Positions 18,019 through 26,479 of a stretch of DNA of 64,000 bases are shown here, in pieces; the stretch's first letter is position 1, and each line of letters opens with the position of its first letter. Location of the stretch: positions 124,001-188,000 of the forward strand of contig JACKCF010000001.1 in NCBI GenBank assembly GCA_020634165.1, written 5' to 3'. The DNA is from Anaerolineaceae bacterium. GTDB taxonomy: Bacteria; Chloroflexota; Anaerolineae; Aggregatilineales; Phototrophicaceae. The translations under genes and the position numbers were made by a program. The notes beneath the pieces were generated by a model that searched no databases, was not told the DNA's origin, and saw only the letters and a program-made list of their open reading frames with translations.

Positions 18019-19149
18019 CTACATTGGGTCACTCTCGGCGGCGTGACGAAGTGCTAGGAAAACCTCTTTTAACGGTTGGCTAACAGCACTATTGGGTTCT
18101 GCTAAAAGTAAATCTTGATATGAGTTTAGAAAAGTGGTTCGTTGTCTATGAAATAGATGCAGAAAATGACGTAAGAAGCCGATACAGTCAAGGATGACAA
18201 TTTCTATGCCGATCTGATCATACCAAGTCTCTGCATACTCTGCTACGCTTGGCTCAATATCTTCTGTAGTAACGAATATATAATTATCTACTTGATGCGA
18301 TGTATGGGTAAGTTTTTCGTGAATAGCTCTATCGATATCGCCCTTTGAGACTCGTTTCTGCTTCATTTCATAGCAAGTTACAACATTGCTGTCAGTTTCT
18401 AGAGTTATTTCTATATCTCCAAGTGCTTCAGTTTGACTGTCCGCCGCATTATGTGATTTGAGTGGGAGAATTTTTTCCTTTAGATAGGGTCTAGCTGCAA
18501 CATATGCCGCTGCTATGATTAAAACAGGCAACCGACTAGCTCTCGCAGATTTTGTTTTTAGATGTTGCTCAATTAAGTTGATGATCTGTTCGGATGAAAG
18601 CGACATATCACTACGAGATGCTTTTAAGCTACCAATTAGTGTTGCCATCCTTTGCTTTGTTTCATCACGCATAAGCACAAGCTGTCTGATTATTTCATGT
18701 AGTAGTTTGTACGCGCTGAGTCTATGTTTGTGAACATCATCGAGTAGCAAGAGCATCGCTTGATATACATTTGCAGGTCTACCTGACAAATCTAGATCAG
18801 GTGTCAAGACAATGTTTATATTTCGTAGTGCAGGTGTCAGAAATGCAGTCGTGGTGTTACAAGGAAGATCGTAACGACTAATAAATTGCTCAATATACGT
18901 TTCATCATAACGGCGTCCCGAATAGGCCCCAGGTCCCGTAATACTTGTGTAAGGCTTCCGAATGTCTACATCCTCATTGTCTATCTTCGCTAATGTACAG
19001 GCCATAAGAAAGCGAACACAGGCTCTATTTCGAATATCTCTACTAACAATAAGGATATTGGCGAGAATCTCAGGAGCCTCTACCCATTCGTGATTCAAAT
19101 TAACGATTGTTTGATGGTATATTTCTTCCAGTATGCTAGAGGGTGTCAT
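18019..19149 (-). CDS. Probable type II restriction endonuclease (SacI-family-like)
   Basis: The 376-residue product lies 10 bases downstream of a DNA adenine methyltransferase on the same strand. The N-terminal half has KPYTSITGPGAYSGRRYDE and LPCNTTTAFLTPALRN, which I recall as typical of proteins annotated as SacI-family restriction enzymes. The C-terminal half has GDIEITLETD followed by CYEMKQKRVSKGDIDRAI. The E-x-K of EMK with the preceding D/E fits a PD-(D/E)xK nuclease core. Both genes are clearly more AT-rich than flanking DNA, which suggests horizontal acquisition. The recognition site cannot be read from the sequence, and the SacI link rests on remembered motifs, so the family label is moderate while the restriction role is well supported by context. 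Confidence 0.75.
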   Translation of the reverse strand: MTPSSILEEIYHQTIVNLNHEWVEAPEILANILIVSRDIRNRACVRFLMACTLAKIDNEDVDIRKPYTSITGPGAYSGRRYDETYIEQFISRYDLPCNTTTAFLTPALRNINIVLTPDLDLSGRPANVYQAMLLLLDDVHKHRLSAYKLLHEIIRQLVLMRDETKQRMATLIGSLKASRSDMSLSSEQIINLIEQHLKTKSARASRLPVLIIAAAYVAARPYLKEKILPLKSHNAADSQTEALGDIEITLETDSNVVTCYEMKQKRVSKGDIDRAIHEKLTHTSHQVDNYIFVTTEDIEPSVAEYAETWYDQIGIEIVILDCIGFLRHFLHLFHRQRTTFLNSYQDLLLAEPNSAVSQPLKEVFLALRHAAESDPM

Positions 19150-19159
19150 AGATTTGTTT

Positions 19160-20014
19160 CTATAGTTCGTCTATTAGTTCCAACATGGATGTTTGTGAAA
19201 GTGTATTGTCTCCTAGTGAATAGTTAACCCATAAATGCTCAACACGGTTTTGTTTAGAAGAGTGGATCTGCTTTGGTGGAGCTTTTAAGCATCGCCAATC
19301 ATTATATAGATCAAACATCAAATCCGATTTGTAACCTGAGATAGCGACTTTGCCTTTTACTTGGTGTAATACAGTTGCTAATTGACGATGATCTTGATCA
19401 GACATTTCAAACGCATAAGCATTGCTGTCTCCCCGTGAGTCATGAGGATATGGTGGATCACAATAGAAAAGTGTATCTTCGCTATCATATCTGGATATGA
19501 CCTCAATAGCAGGTGCATGTTCAATCTGAACTCTTAGTAGACGTTGTGCGATCTCTGATAAACCTTCTACGCTACCAAGCCAACGCGATACGGCACCTGC
19601 CATACCTGCACGGCTAGTTAAACGACAATGTGCCCACCTTCCAGAACTTGCTGTTTGAGCTAATCCTGTCCGAACTTGTCTTGCTTTAACAAAGAATCGT
19701 CTAGCTCTTTCTACATCGTTCAAAGGCTCTGATGGGGAATCAATGGCTTTCTCAAATTCTTCTCGAGAAAACGGTGTCAGACCTATTGCTTCCATAAGCT
19801 CAGCTTTATGTTCACGAAGTACTTTAAAGAAATTGACTATTTCACCGTCAATGTCGTTATAGGTCTCGATCGGTGATGGTGATCTGTTAATAAGTACTGC
19901 AGCAGATCCTCCAAAAGGCTCACAATAGTGTGTTGCTTCGGGCAGCAGTGGGAGCAGCCAATCCAGATGGCTATATTTGCCGCCATACCAACCAAATGCT
20001 ATTTTTTTACTCAT
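19160..20014 (-). CDS. DNA adenine-N6 methyltransferase (Dam/D12 class)
   Basis: The protein begins with FGWYGGKYSHLDWLLPLLP, the K-bearing first motif of the D12 class. CEPFGGSAAVLI follows as the AdoMet-binding motif I, and DTLFYCDPPYPHDSRG carries the catalytic DPPY motif IV. Length (284 residues) is normal for Dam-like enzymes. It methylates adenine at N6 within the site cut by its partner nuclease at 18019-19149, protecting host DNA. The stop of this gene and the start of the nuclease are 10 bases apart. An inverted repeat TGAACA-9-TGTTCA at 20057-20077 upstream might be a control site, although no controller gene is present. AT-rich composition matches the nuclease and differs from neighbours. 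Confidence 0.92.
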   Translation of the reverse strand: MSKKIAFGWYGGKYSHLDWLLPLLPEATHYCEPFGGSAAVLINRSPSPIETYNDIDGEIVNFFKVLREHKAELMEAIGLTPFSREEFEKAIDSPSEPLNDVERARRFFVKARQVRTGLAQTASSGRWAHCRLTSRAGMAGAVSRWLGSVEGLSEIAQRLLRVQIEHAPAIEVISRYDSEDTLFYCDPPYPHDSRGDSNAYAFEMSDQDHRQLATVLHQVKGKVAISGYKSDLMFDLYNDWRCLKAPPKQIHSSKQNRVEHLWVNYSLGDNTLSQTSMLELIDEL

Positions 20015-20056
20015 TTGCCAGCCTCAATGCTTCAACGATGAACTGATAATACCAAT

Positions 20057-20077
20057 TGAACATTTGTAGTTTGTTCA
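20057..20077. promoter_or_regulatory. Inverted repeat upstream of the methyltransferase
   Basis: TGAACA at 20057-20062 and TGTTCA at 20072-20077 form a perfect 6-bp inverted repeat with a 9-base spacer, 43 bases upstream of the methyltransferase start. It could be an operator for the restriction-modification pair, but no controller protein is encoded beside it. Confidence 0.3.
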
Positions 20078-20130
20078 TATTACTATAGCTGAAACATTCA
20101 AAATAGTCTTATAAGTAAATGATCTCCGCG

Positions 20131-20139
20131 TGATACAAT
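20131..20139 (+). promoter_or_regulatory. Extended -10 element for the 20184 gene
   Basis: TGATACAAT matches the extended -10 consensus (TGnTATAAT with one change) and lies 45 bases before ATG 20184. No good -35 box is visible. Confidence 0.35.
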
Positions 20140-20183
20140 AATTGCCAGATATGATCACACCCAATCTTAAGGAGAGGGAATCC

Positions 20184-20771
20184 ATGTCCGCAGACTATAG
20201 TGTGGAAACTGACCTTAAAGAAGCCGTCGCGATGGCGGAACATTTAGCAGACTATGTCCGTGGCAACCAGCTTTATGGCAGCGTTGGTGGCTTCTTTAAC
20301 CAGATGCCCAGCCTGACGGTGGGTGCGCTGGTCATGCGCCTGCGCCGCCTGCAAATGATGACCGGCAGCATGAGTGATGACCAGCGCGCGCGTCTGGAAA
20401 AAGCGACTGCGCTCCATAATCAGGTGCAGCGGGAGTGGTTCGCTCATTACGAAGAAAAGCTCCTTTGGGAAGCCGAATCGCGCCTCAAGAGCATGATGGC
20501 TTTCTTCCGTGAGTGCCGCGAACGCCCTGGCCAGTGCTCACAGCTTTATAAGCCGGAAGCGCTCAAACGCACCATCGTTGAGGAACTCCTGGGAATCATG
20601 TCCAATCTGCATATCCACAGCGACGTTATCCCCAATCACGTCAGAGAGACAGATGCCGCACTGCGCAGCCTCGTGACCAGGAGCGACTTCATCTGGGCTG
20701 ATGTTCTGGCGGCGATCTATCCAGCCAATGAATACTGGTGGCTGTACAGCACCCCGCCTGAACAGGACTAG
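20184..20771 (+). CDS. Uncharacterised helical cytoplasmic protein
   Basis: The start at ATG 20184 is chosen because AAGGAG lies 9 bases upstream; an upstream ATG in frame (20142) has no such site. The 195-residue product is predicted mostly helical, with no signal peptide, membrane helix or recognisable catalytic motif. The N-terminal part has KEAVAMAEHLADYVRGN and GALVMRLRRLQMM, and the middle has an amphipathic helix ending in WFAHYEEKLLWEAESRLKS. It starts a plus-strand run with a membrane glycosyltransferase-like protein (3 bases downstream) and thpR, with very tight spacing that indicates one operon. Function unknown. Confidence 0.8.
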   Translation: MSADYSVETDLKEAVAMAEHLADYVRGNQLYGSVGGFFNQMPSLTVGALVMRLRRLQMMTGSMSDDQRARLEKATALHNQVQREWFAHYEEKLLWEAESRLKSMMAFFRECRERPGQCSQLYKPEALKRTIVEELLGIMSNLHIHSDVIPNHVRETDAALRSLVTRSDFIWADVLAAIYPANEYWWLYSTPPEQD

Positions 20772-20774
20772 TTT

Positions 20775-21818
20775 ATGGTATCACTTCCCCGGCGTCGATG
20801 GCTGCTGCTGGCACTGTTGTTGCTGGTTGCTGCCATCGCGCTGGTGATTGCCAGCCGCATGAGTATCAATACTGCCGATGCCCACCTCATCTGGCAGATT
20901 TACCCGCACGACTGGCCCAATCTGGATGCCGGAGCCAGTGCGGCAGTGCGGTCCGTTCTGGGCGATTTCCAGCAAGTCTGGGAGCGCCGCACAGAAATAT
21001 GGCCGCTTTACCCCATGCTGTTGAACGCCTGGGCGCTCGTTTTTGGCGAATCCCAGCTTGCCCTGCGCCTGCCGAACATCCTCAGTGGCCTCCTTGCGCT
21101 GGCTGCCCTGGCCCACCTCCTGAAAAATACACCTTATCGCCTGATCTGGCTCACGCTGGTGGCTGCACTTTTGGTTCCCTGGCCGATGCTGCGCCTGGGA
21201 CCTGCCGCCCTGGCACTCGGCCTTTCTCTATGGAGCGTACTGCTCTTTATCCGCTGGCGACAGGCACTTTCACGCTGGCGGTTCATACTCTACCTGCTGC
21301 CGACCATCGCTATGCTGCTGACAGGCTGGATCGGCTGGCTGGTGCTGCTGGCCGAACTGGCCTATGTCGTTGTTCCCTGGCTGCGAACGGAACAGAACGG
21401 AAAGCGCTGGCTGTATGGGACGATTATTGTACTGCTCGTCACGGGCATTGCGCCGCTGATGATGAGCAGTCTGCCGCAGCCGCAGCCGGATTGGCAGGGT
21501 ATAGCTCACTGGGCGACTGATGAACGCGACCCATCGGCAGCGGTGCTCTATGTGCTGCCCGATGACCATCCTCTGATCTACTATGATCGGCAGGTGGGTC
21601 TGCTCAATGCGATTGCGATTAACCTGGGCTGGCAGCAGTTTACTCCGGCACAGATCAATGACATCGCGCACCGTCTGCAAAATCAGCCTGTCATCTGGGT
21701 GCTGGCGACGACGGATGCCTATGGTCAGGGCGTCCATGATACTGCCGCCGAAGATCGCCAACAGGCCATTTCGCAAGTCGCAGGCGATGTGCTGATTGCT
21801 CGCTATGATCTGGAGTAA
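20775..21818 (+). CDS. Short GT-C-like integral membrane protein
   Basis: The protein begins with a membrane helix. A loop containing NTADAHLIWQIYPHDWPNLD follows, with an aspartate where GT-C glycosyltransferases carry their catalytic acid, then a row of hydrophobic helices (about seven in all) including LALRLPNILSGLLALAALAHLL. This layout resembles ArnT/PMT-like (GT39/GT83) enzymes, but at 347 residues it is shorter than the 450-600 usual in that group and the motif is weak, so activity is uncertain. The soluble C-terminal part of about 110 residues faces outside. It lies 3 bases after the 20184 gene and its stop abuts the thpR start, so the three are probably translated from one mRNA. Confidence 0.75.
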   Translation: MVSLPRRRWLLLALLLLVAAIALVIASRMSINTADAHLIWQIYPHDWPNLDAGASAAVRSVLGDFQQVWERRTEIWPLYPMLLNAWALVFGESQLALRLPNILSGLLALAALAHLLKNTPYRLIWLTLVAALLVPWPMLRLGPAALALGLSLWSVLLFIRWRQALSRWRFILYLLPTIAMLLTGWIGWLVLLAELAYVVVPWLRTEQNGKRWLYGTIIVLLVTGIAPLMMSSLPQPQPDWQGIAHWATDERDPSAAVLYVLPDDHPLIYYDRQVGLLNAIAINLGWQQFTPAQINDIAHRLQNQPVIWVLATTDAYGQGVHDTAAEDRQQAISQVAGDVLIARYDLE

Positions 21819-22355
21819 ATGCCGATGCCGCGCCTATTTCTTGCGATTGATATTCCTGAAGCGGATAAACAAAAGCTGCAAAGCCTGCAACAGGGCCTGA
21901 CCGCTGCCCGTTGGACATCACCCGACCAGATGCACATCACGCTGCACTTCCTGGGGGAGACCGAACTGGCACCCGTTATAGAGGCGATGGACAGCGTGCA
22001 ATCGCCGATGCTGGATTTGCAGGTCAAAGGTCTGGGGACCTTTCCGCCGCGTAAGCAGGCGCGTGTTCTTTGGGCAGGCATTGAGCACGACAATGCGTTA
22101 ATCAGCCTCTACAACCAGCTTGGCACAGCTTTACAGCCAACAGGCTACGCGCCAGATACGCGCCCTTATCATCCGCATGTGACGCTGGCGCGTTTTCGCG
22201 TTCCACCGGAGCGCCATGCGCTTACGGAATACACCCAGGGTCACTCGCCCCTGGTTTGCGAGCCGTTCCGAGCGAAAGCTGTGGTACTCTATGAAAGTCA
22301 GTTGCAGCCGGAGGGGGCTGTCTATACCATCCGTCATTGTTTGCTACTGAGTTAA
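21819..22355 (+). CDS. thpR: RNA 2',3'-cyclic phosphodiesterase (2H family)
   Basis: The two catalytic HxTx motifs of the 2H phosphoesterase family are present: HITLHFLG near residue 45 and HPHVTLARF near residue 122. The N-terminus MPMPRLFLAIDIPEA and the length of 178 residues are typical of ThpR (formerly LigT), which hydrolyses RNA 2',3'-cyclic phosphates. The ATG at 21819 directly follows the TAA of the membrane gene before it; ATG 21825 is an alternative start. It is cytoplasmic. The reason for its pairing with a membrane glycosyltransferase-like gene is not evident. Confidence 0.93.
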   Translation: MPMPRLFLAIDIPEADKQKLQSLQQGLTAARWTSPDQMHITLHFLGETELAPVIEAMDSVQSPMLDLQVKGLGTFPPRKQARVLWAGIEHDNALISLYNQLGTALQPTGYAPDTRPYHPHVTLARFRVPPERHALTEYTQGHSPLVCEPFRAKAVVLYESQLQPEGAVYTIRHCLLLS

Positions 22356-22443
22356 TTTACTTATGAGGTGCTTGTCCTTAAGGGATACACATACATTTCG
22401 GAACTAAACTATTCTTATAAGCTATCTGAGTTTCGAGGCGACT

Positions 22444-23748
22444 ATGTACGACGACATCCTGGAACTGCTGCAAAGCTCAAATCCAAAAGATCGTATCCAG
22501 GCGATTAAAGAAATTGCACGCACGGAAGACCCGTCTTTATTAAAAGAACTGGCGCGCGTCCATAAGGAAGACCACGATCCTGAAGTTCGCGAAGTGGCGC
22601 TTAAAGCTGGGCGCTATATTCGCAGTAAGCAGAGAGAATTTGATTTCATCGCGTCCGATGCCACCGTCGATGATGCACGGATCGGGGCAGATGGTGAAAT
22701 CGAGTATGACATGACCGATGATGCTGCCAGCATTGGCGACCTGACGCGCAAGAAAAAGAAGAATAAGCCGATGGTTGCCGTCAGCGCAGCCGCGGAAAAA
22801 CGCGCTAAGGGCCTCGTTGACCGTGCCATGAATTTCTCCATGTCTGGTAAGAACGATATGGCCGCTGCGGAACTCCGTAAGGCCTTCCAGATCAATCCCA
22901 ATCTGGCTGATGATGAATACACCATGACGCTCGCTTCCGAAGTGTTGGGCTTGCCCAAAGAAGAAGCCGCCGACGAGCTGATGTACAACGAAGAACTCAG
23001 CCGAGTGACCAATGATGGCATCACCTGGGAAACGGCCCTGGCAGACCTGGCGACCTACGGCCTCGTGACTGCGATCATCGTCTTTGTGGGTGTCCTGCTG
23101 ATGACGCGCGTTTTTGGCGATGCCATGTATGGCTACCTTGATTACTATGTTCAGGACTATTCCGGCTATGCCGATCCTATGTCCATGCAGGAAATGGAAA
23201 TGACCATTCAGCAGATCAGTAACCCCAGCGTTCCGGGGTTGTTGCTGGTATCGCTAATGGCTGGCTTTTTTGCTATTTTCGGCCAACTGATCTGGTATAG
23301 TGTGCTGCACTTTGTTTCGACCAACTTCATGAGTGGTATGGGCAGCTTCCGCAAGTTGATTCACGGTGTCACGCCTTTCTATTCCATTGTGACCGTCATT
23401 CAGGCGCTGATTTATGGTGTGATGTTCTTCTTCGCCTTCCGTGGAATGGGTGATATTTTCTCCAGCTTGGATGGCTCATTCGAGCAGCAGTTGGCTGTTT
23501 CACGCAGTGTCCAGGACACTTCCAACCTGTTACAGCTAATTGGTTTTGTATTCAGCATTGGAGCGCTGTCTTACCTCAGCAAGCTGCTTGGTGAAGTCTA
23601 CGACTATGGTTCAGGCAAAGGCTGTGTGTCGATCTTCCTGACCGGCATCATGATGGTTGTCCTGGCGTGTGGCTGTAGCTTCCTGTTCACAGCAGTAGCT
23701 GGCAACCTTTTTGGCAATATGATGATGGGCATGTCTGCGGGCATGTAA
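22444..23748 (+). CDS. HEAT/TPR-Yip1-like membrane protein
   Basis: The 434-residue protein has three parts. Residues 1-65 form HEAT-like helix pairs (PKDRIQAIKEIARTEDPSLLKELA). Residues about 115-190 hold a TPR-like segment after a Lys-rich patch (KKKKNKP). The rest has five hydrophobic helices with the spacing of the Yip1 domain family, beginning near TALADLATYGLVTAIIVF. The N-terminal part is cytoplasmic and could bind partner proteins. Yip1-domain proteins are poorly understood in bacteria. The gene has its own leader after thpR (88-base gap) and ends 19 bases before a strong intrinsic terminator. Function unknown. Confidence 0.8.
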   Translation: MYDDILELLQSSNPKDRIQAIKEIARTEDPSLLKELARVHKEDHDPEVREVALKAGRYIRSKQREFDFIASDATVDDARIGADGEIEYDMTDDAASIGDLTRKKKKNKPMVAVSAAAEKRAKGLVDRAMNFSMSGKNDMAAAELRKAFQINPNLADDEYTMTLASEVLGLPKEEAADELMYNEELSRVTNDGITWETALADLATYGLVTAIIVFVGVLLMTRVFGDAMYGYLDYYVQDYSGYADPMSMQEMEMTIQQISNPSVPGLLLVSLMAGFFAIFGQLIWYSVLHFVSTNFMSGMGSFRKLIHGVTPFYSIVTVIQALIYGVMFFFAFRGMGDIFSSLDGSFEQQLAVSRSVQDTSNLLQLIGFVFSIGALSYLSKLLGEVYDYGSGKGCVSIFLTGIMMVVLACGCSFLFTAVAGNLFGNMMMGMSAGM

Positions 23749-23767
23749 TTCCGATACGATCCCCACG

Positions 23768-23794
23768 AAAAACGCCCCATTTGGGGCGTTTTTT
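23768..23794. terminator. Intrinsic terminator between convergent genes
   Basis: AACGCCCC-ATTT-GGGGCGTT is a perfect 8-bp stem followed by TTTT, and preceded by AAA, so it can act on both strands. It ends the Yip1-like gene on the plus strand. Its T-run overlaps the stop codon of the minus-strand gene at 23793. Confidence 0.9.
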
Positions 23795-24980
23795 ATGGTT
23801 GTACCCATTGTGGCAAAAATCCATTGTCGGAAATTTGTATCAGATCGCTACTGGTGACGTTCAGCACCCAGGCTTCAGGATTCGTCCTGATGGCTGGAGT
23901 ACCATCATCATTTTCCAGGCGCACCCGCTGGAACACAATCTGTTCGCCTGTTTTATCCCATTCAGCCAAGCCATGCTGGTAATGGGCATCGACCACCAGC
24001 GGCGTAACCAGCCCGCTGTCGATGGCCATCTCATACAGTTGATAGCCCATCGTGCGCAGGTCACCATCGACGTAACGTCGTTCGATCACTAACCTGGTGC
24101 CGTCTGGGTGGAAATCGGCTGTTGCATCGTCAATGCTGGGGTCATCAAGTGTGAGGGTAATCGGCTCCAGATTATCGCTCGGTGATGTAGTATCGATCAA
24201 CTGGAGCACACGGTTGAAGTTATTGATGCCGTCGCCAAATACTGGATACACCAGCTTACTCCCATCTGCAGATAGCGTGCCGATGTCTCCGGCTTCGCTC
24301 GGCAGCAGGAGCAGCGATTGCTGGCCAATCTGCGGCGCATAGGTATAGAACATCACCCCAGGGTTGCCGATGTCACTGCTGAAAAAGACGATGCTGCGTC
24401 CATCAGCGGACCACTGCGGAGAGTGGCCGATAATCTGCGAATTGCCTGATAATGGTTGGCTGAGATACGGCTTTTGCCGAATATCGACCAGCCAGATGCG
24501 CTGCGCCCCTGGCCCAACGCCGGGTACGCTGATGTTCGTATCGACGCGGGCATAAGCAATCAGGTCACCTGCTGCCCGGAATGCCGGGGTGGTGCAGTCG
24601 GCCTCTTCTTCCTGGCAACTGGTGATGCGTTCCGTCTGTCCCGTCTGAATATTGACCACGTAAATATCATTGAACAGGGATTCACCGTCACGAGCGGCAT
24701 AGGCAATGAATTTGCCATTGGCACTGACGTCAAAGTCGAACACCCCAATCGTGACGTCCGATAGCTGCCGAGCATTTTCAGGCTCATCGACGGGGGCAAC
24801 CCAGATATTAGGTGAACCGCCTGTATAAGGTGCCAGATAAGCGATCATGGCGCCTTGTCGTCCAGGGTCACTTAACACCGCCAGCACAATCGTCGCCAGT
24901 ACCACCAGCGCAATCGTCCCGCCAATAAGCAGGTCAAAGCGCGTGATTGCGATACCATCGGTTTTAGTCGTCTCACTCAT
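23793..24980 (-). CDS. Membrane-anchored TolB-like beta-propeller protein
   Basis: A single hydrophobic helix (about residues 17-37) follows a short cytoplasmic tail and anchors the protein, with the rest outside. The external 350 residues contain WD40-like (PD40/TolB) blades, visible as GSPNIWVAPVDEP, NGKFIAYAARDG, SPQWSADGRSIVFFSSD and GTLSADGSKLVYPVFG. Such propellers usually bind proteins or peptides; no catalytic residues are apparent. The stop codon lies in the T-run of the shared terminator at 23768-23794. Another GTAGGG-headed palindrome (25019) separates it from the upstream permease-subunit gene at 25054. Confidence 0.85.
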   Translation of the reverse strand: MSETTKTDGIAITRFDLLIGGTIALVVLATIVLAVLSDPGRQGAMIAYLAPYTGGSPNIWVAPVDEPENARQLSDVTIGVFDFDVSANGKFIAYAARDGESLFNDIYVVNIQTGQTERITSCQEEEADCTTPAFRAAGDLIAYARVDTNISVPGVGPGAQRIWLVDIRQKPYLSQPLSGNSQIIGHSPQWSADGRSIVFFSSDIGNPGVMFYTYAPQIGQQSLLLLPSEAGDIGTLSADGSKLVYPVFGDGINNFNRVLQLIDTTSPSDNLEPITLTLDDPSIDDATADFHPDGTRLVIERRYVDGDLRTMGYQLYEMAIDSGLVTPLVVDAHYQHGLAEWDKTGEQIVFQRVRLENDDGTPAIRTNPEAWVLNVTSSDLIQISDNGFLPQWVQP

Positions 24981-25018
24981 GAGCGTGTCACAGTCATCAA
25001 ACTACAAATATATCAATC

Positions 25019-25042
25019 GTAGGGACGCAGCATGCTGCGTCC
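25019..25042. repeat. GTAGGGACGC-headed palindrome
   Basis: GTAGGGACGCAGC followed by ATGCTGCGTCC forms a 20-bp perfect palindrome after the GTAG head. It lies between the propeller gene and the YcgQ-type gene and belongs to the dispersed palindrome family listed at 15759. Confidence 0.7.
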
Positions 25043-25053
25043 GGGCCAAGCTT

Positions 25054-25827
25054 CTACGAATACAAATACGCCGTATCCGGTTCTTCCGTTGGTTCCACCA
25101 GCGTTGGCAAAATAATCGGCAGCGGATCATCCCCAGGCCGGAAGGTGCCAACTTGCAGCGTCCCCTGAATGTGTACCCAGCCACCCTCAGCCAGATCAGG
25201 GGCACCGTCGTAGATCACAGGCAGGCCGATAGCATAGGCATCCGCCACGCAGCAGCTCATCGTAAAGCGCGCCACCATAAATTGATCGTCGGCCATATCC
25301 AGTTCGCGATACACGAAGCCGATCACATCGACTGTTTCACCGTTCAGCACAGTTGGGTCGCCCAGACGGCCAAATTCGCGCAGCCAGTCCAGCACGGTGC
25401 GATCTTCCGGCGCGATGTCGCCGCTGCTGGCACTCGTTAGCCCCAATGGGGCGATGTTCACGCCACCGTTGACCGCATCTGCACCTAATGGGCGCGATGG
25501 CAGCAAGCCCAATATCAGCGGCAGTGTACAGATAACCAGCGCGGTCGTCGTCAGGCGGCTCTGGTTGGCGGGGATGGTCGTCGGGGCTGGCTTCACTGTC
25601 CGCCAGAGGGACCATCCCCCCAGGCTGAGCAGCAGCGGCACCACCAGCCACGACAGCCACTGAATGCTCGGATTGGCCACATTGACATAATGACCGATGT
25701 TGCCTGTCAACAGCAGCACCAGCATATACAATCCCGTTCCTAACAGAACAAGGCTTTTGAGCCAGTTTTGCCAGCTATTCTGCTTGATGCCGATGTTAGC
25801 TTGCTGTGTATAATCCCGAATTTCCAT
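25054..25827 (-). CDS. TIGR03943/UPF0703-type permease subunit (YcgQ-like)
   Basis: Three hydrophobic helices occupy the first 115 residues. The external C-terminal domain includes VDVIGFVYRELDMADDQFMVARF and then SCCVADAYAIGLPV. The CCxAD motif is a hallmark of the DUF1980 domain of the YcgQ family (COG3689). These proteins occur paired with a COG0701 permease, which is present here at 26480-27502. Metal or other substrate transport has been suggested for the pair but is not established, and the sequence does not settle it. In this window an acetyltransferase gene and a palindromic repeat lie between the two partners on the same strand. Confidence 0.88.
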   Translation of the reverse strand: MEIRDYTQQANIGIKQNSWQNWLKSLVLLGTGLYMLVLLLTGNIGHYVNVANPSIQWLSWLVVPLLLSLGGWSLWRTVKPAPTTIPANQSRLTTTALVICTLPLILGLLPSRPLGADAVNGGVNIAPLGLTSASSGDIAPEDRTVLDWLREFGRLGDPTVLNGETVDVIGFVYRELDMADDQFMVARFTMSCCVADAYAIGLPVIYDGAPDLAEGGWVHIQGTLQVGTFRPGDDPLPIILPTLVEPTEEPDTAYLYS

Positions 25828-25857
25828 AAAAGCGAACTCTTAAACACTGTGGTCACG

Positions 25858-25876
25858 GTAGGGGTTGGCATGCCAA
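25858..25876. repeat. GTAGGGG-headed palindrome (short form)
   Basis: GTAGGGG is followed by TTGGCATGCCAA, a 12-base perfect palindrome. It sits in the 51-base gap between the acetyltransferase and YcgQ-like genes, inside the presumed operon. It lacks the closing CCCCTAC. Confidence 0.6.
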
Positions 25877-25878
25877 TC

Positions 25879-26454
25879 TTATGAGTTTTTGCGCAATAAC
25901 GGATGATCGAGCGTACCCACCACCTGGAACCAGAACGGTTCATCGTGGGGGTTGCGCTGAACGGTCATGCCTATTTTTTCCATAACCTTTTGCGAGGCCG
26001 GATTGTCGTAATCTGTTGTCGCGACGACCCGCCGTGCACCCATTTTCTCGAAGATAGCTGCCACAAAGGCGGTTGCGGCTTCAGTCGCGTAACCATGCGC
26101 CTGATACCTGGGCAGGATGGCCCAATACAGACCAAATTCCGGTGAGAACAGATTGCGTTGTTCCGGCGGCGCTGCTGCGTCAAACACGCCCCAGGGAATG
26201 ATGCTCCGAACAAGCCCCACGGAGCCGATCAACTCACCGTTTGATTTGAGTGTTACCGCGTAATCCCCGTAAGGCGGCTGATAGAGCGTTGCCAGCTCTC
26301 GATAGGTCGAAATCGTCCATTCCAGCCAGGAGCGTGACATATCCTCATCATCCTGATCCCAGATTTCGGCATCCTGCTGCTTGCGCTCTTCAAAATCGTC
26401 GTGCTTATATTCGCGGATCATGAGGCGTTCTGTTTCAAGGTCAAAAATGCTCAT
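25879..26454 (-). CDS. GNAT-family N-acetyltransferase (RimJ/RimL-like)
   Basis: It begins IFDLETERLMIREYKHDDFE, the typical start of RimJ/RimL-type acetyltransferases. It contains the acetyl-CoA-binding region as ILPRYQAHGYATEAATAFVA (the Q/RxxGxG/A motif) and ends with a strand and helix, RRVVATTDYDNPASQKVMEKIGM, that carries the conserved Asn. Length is 191 residues. The enzyme transfers acetyl from acetyl-CoA to an amine, but the substrate is not predictable. It is placed between the two subunits of the YcgQ/YcgR permease pair with gaps of 25 and 51 bases and no terminator, so it is probably cotranscribed with them. Confidence 0.9.
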   Translation of the reverse strand: MSIFDLETERLMIREYKHDDFEERKQQDAEIWDQDDEDMSRSWLEWTISTYRELATLYQPPYGDYAVTLKSNGELIGSVGLVRSIIPWGVFDAAAPPEQRNLFSPEFGLYWAILPRYQAHGYATEAATAFVAAIFEKMGARRVVATTDYDNPASQKVMEKIGMTVQRNPHDEPFWFQVVGTLDHPLLRKNS

Positions 26455-26479
26455 GGGATTGCTCCATAGTAGTAAGTCA

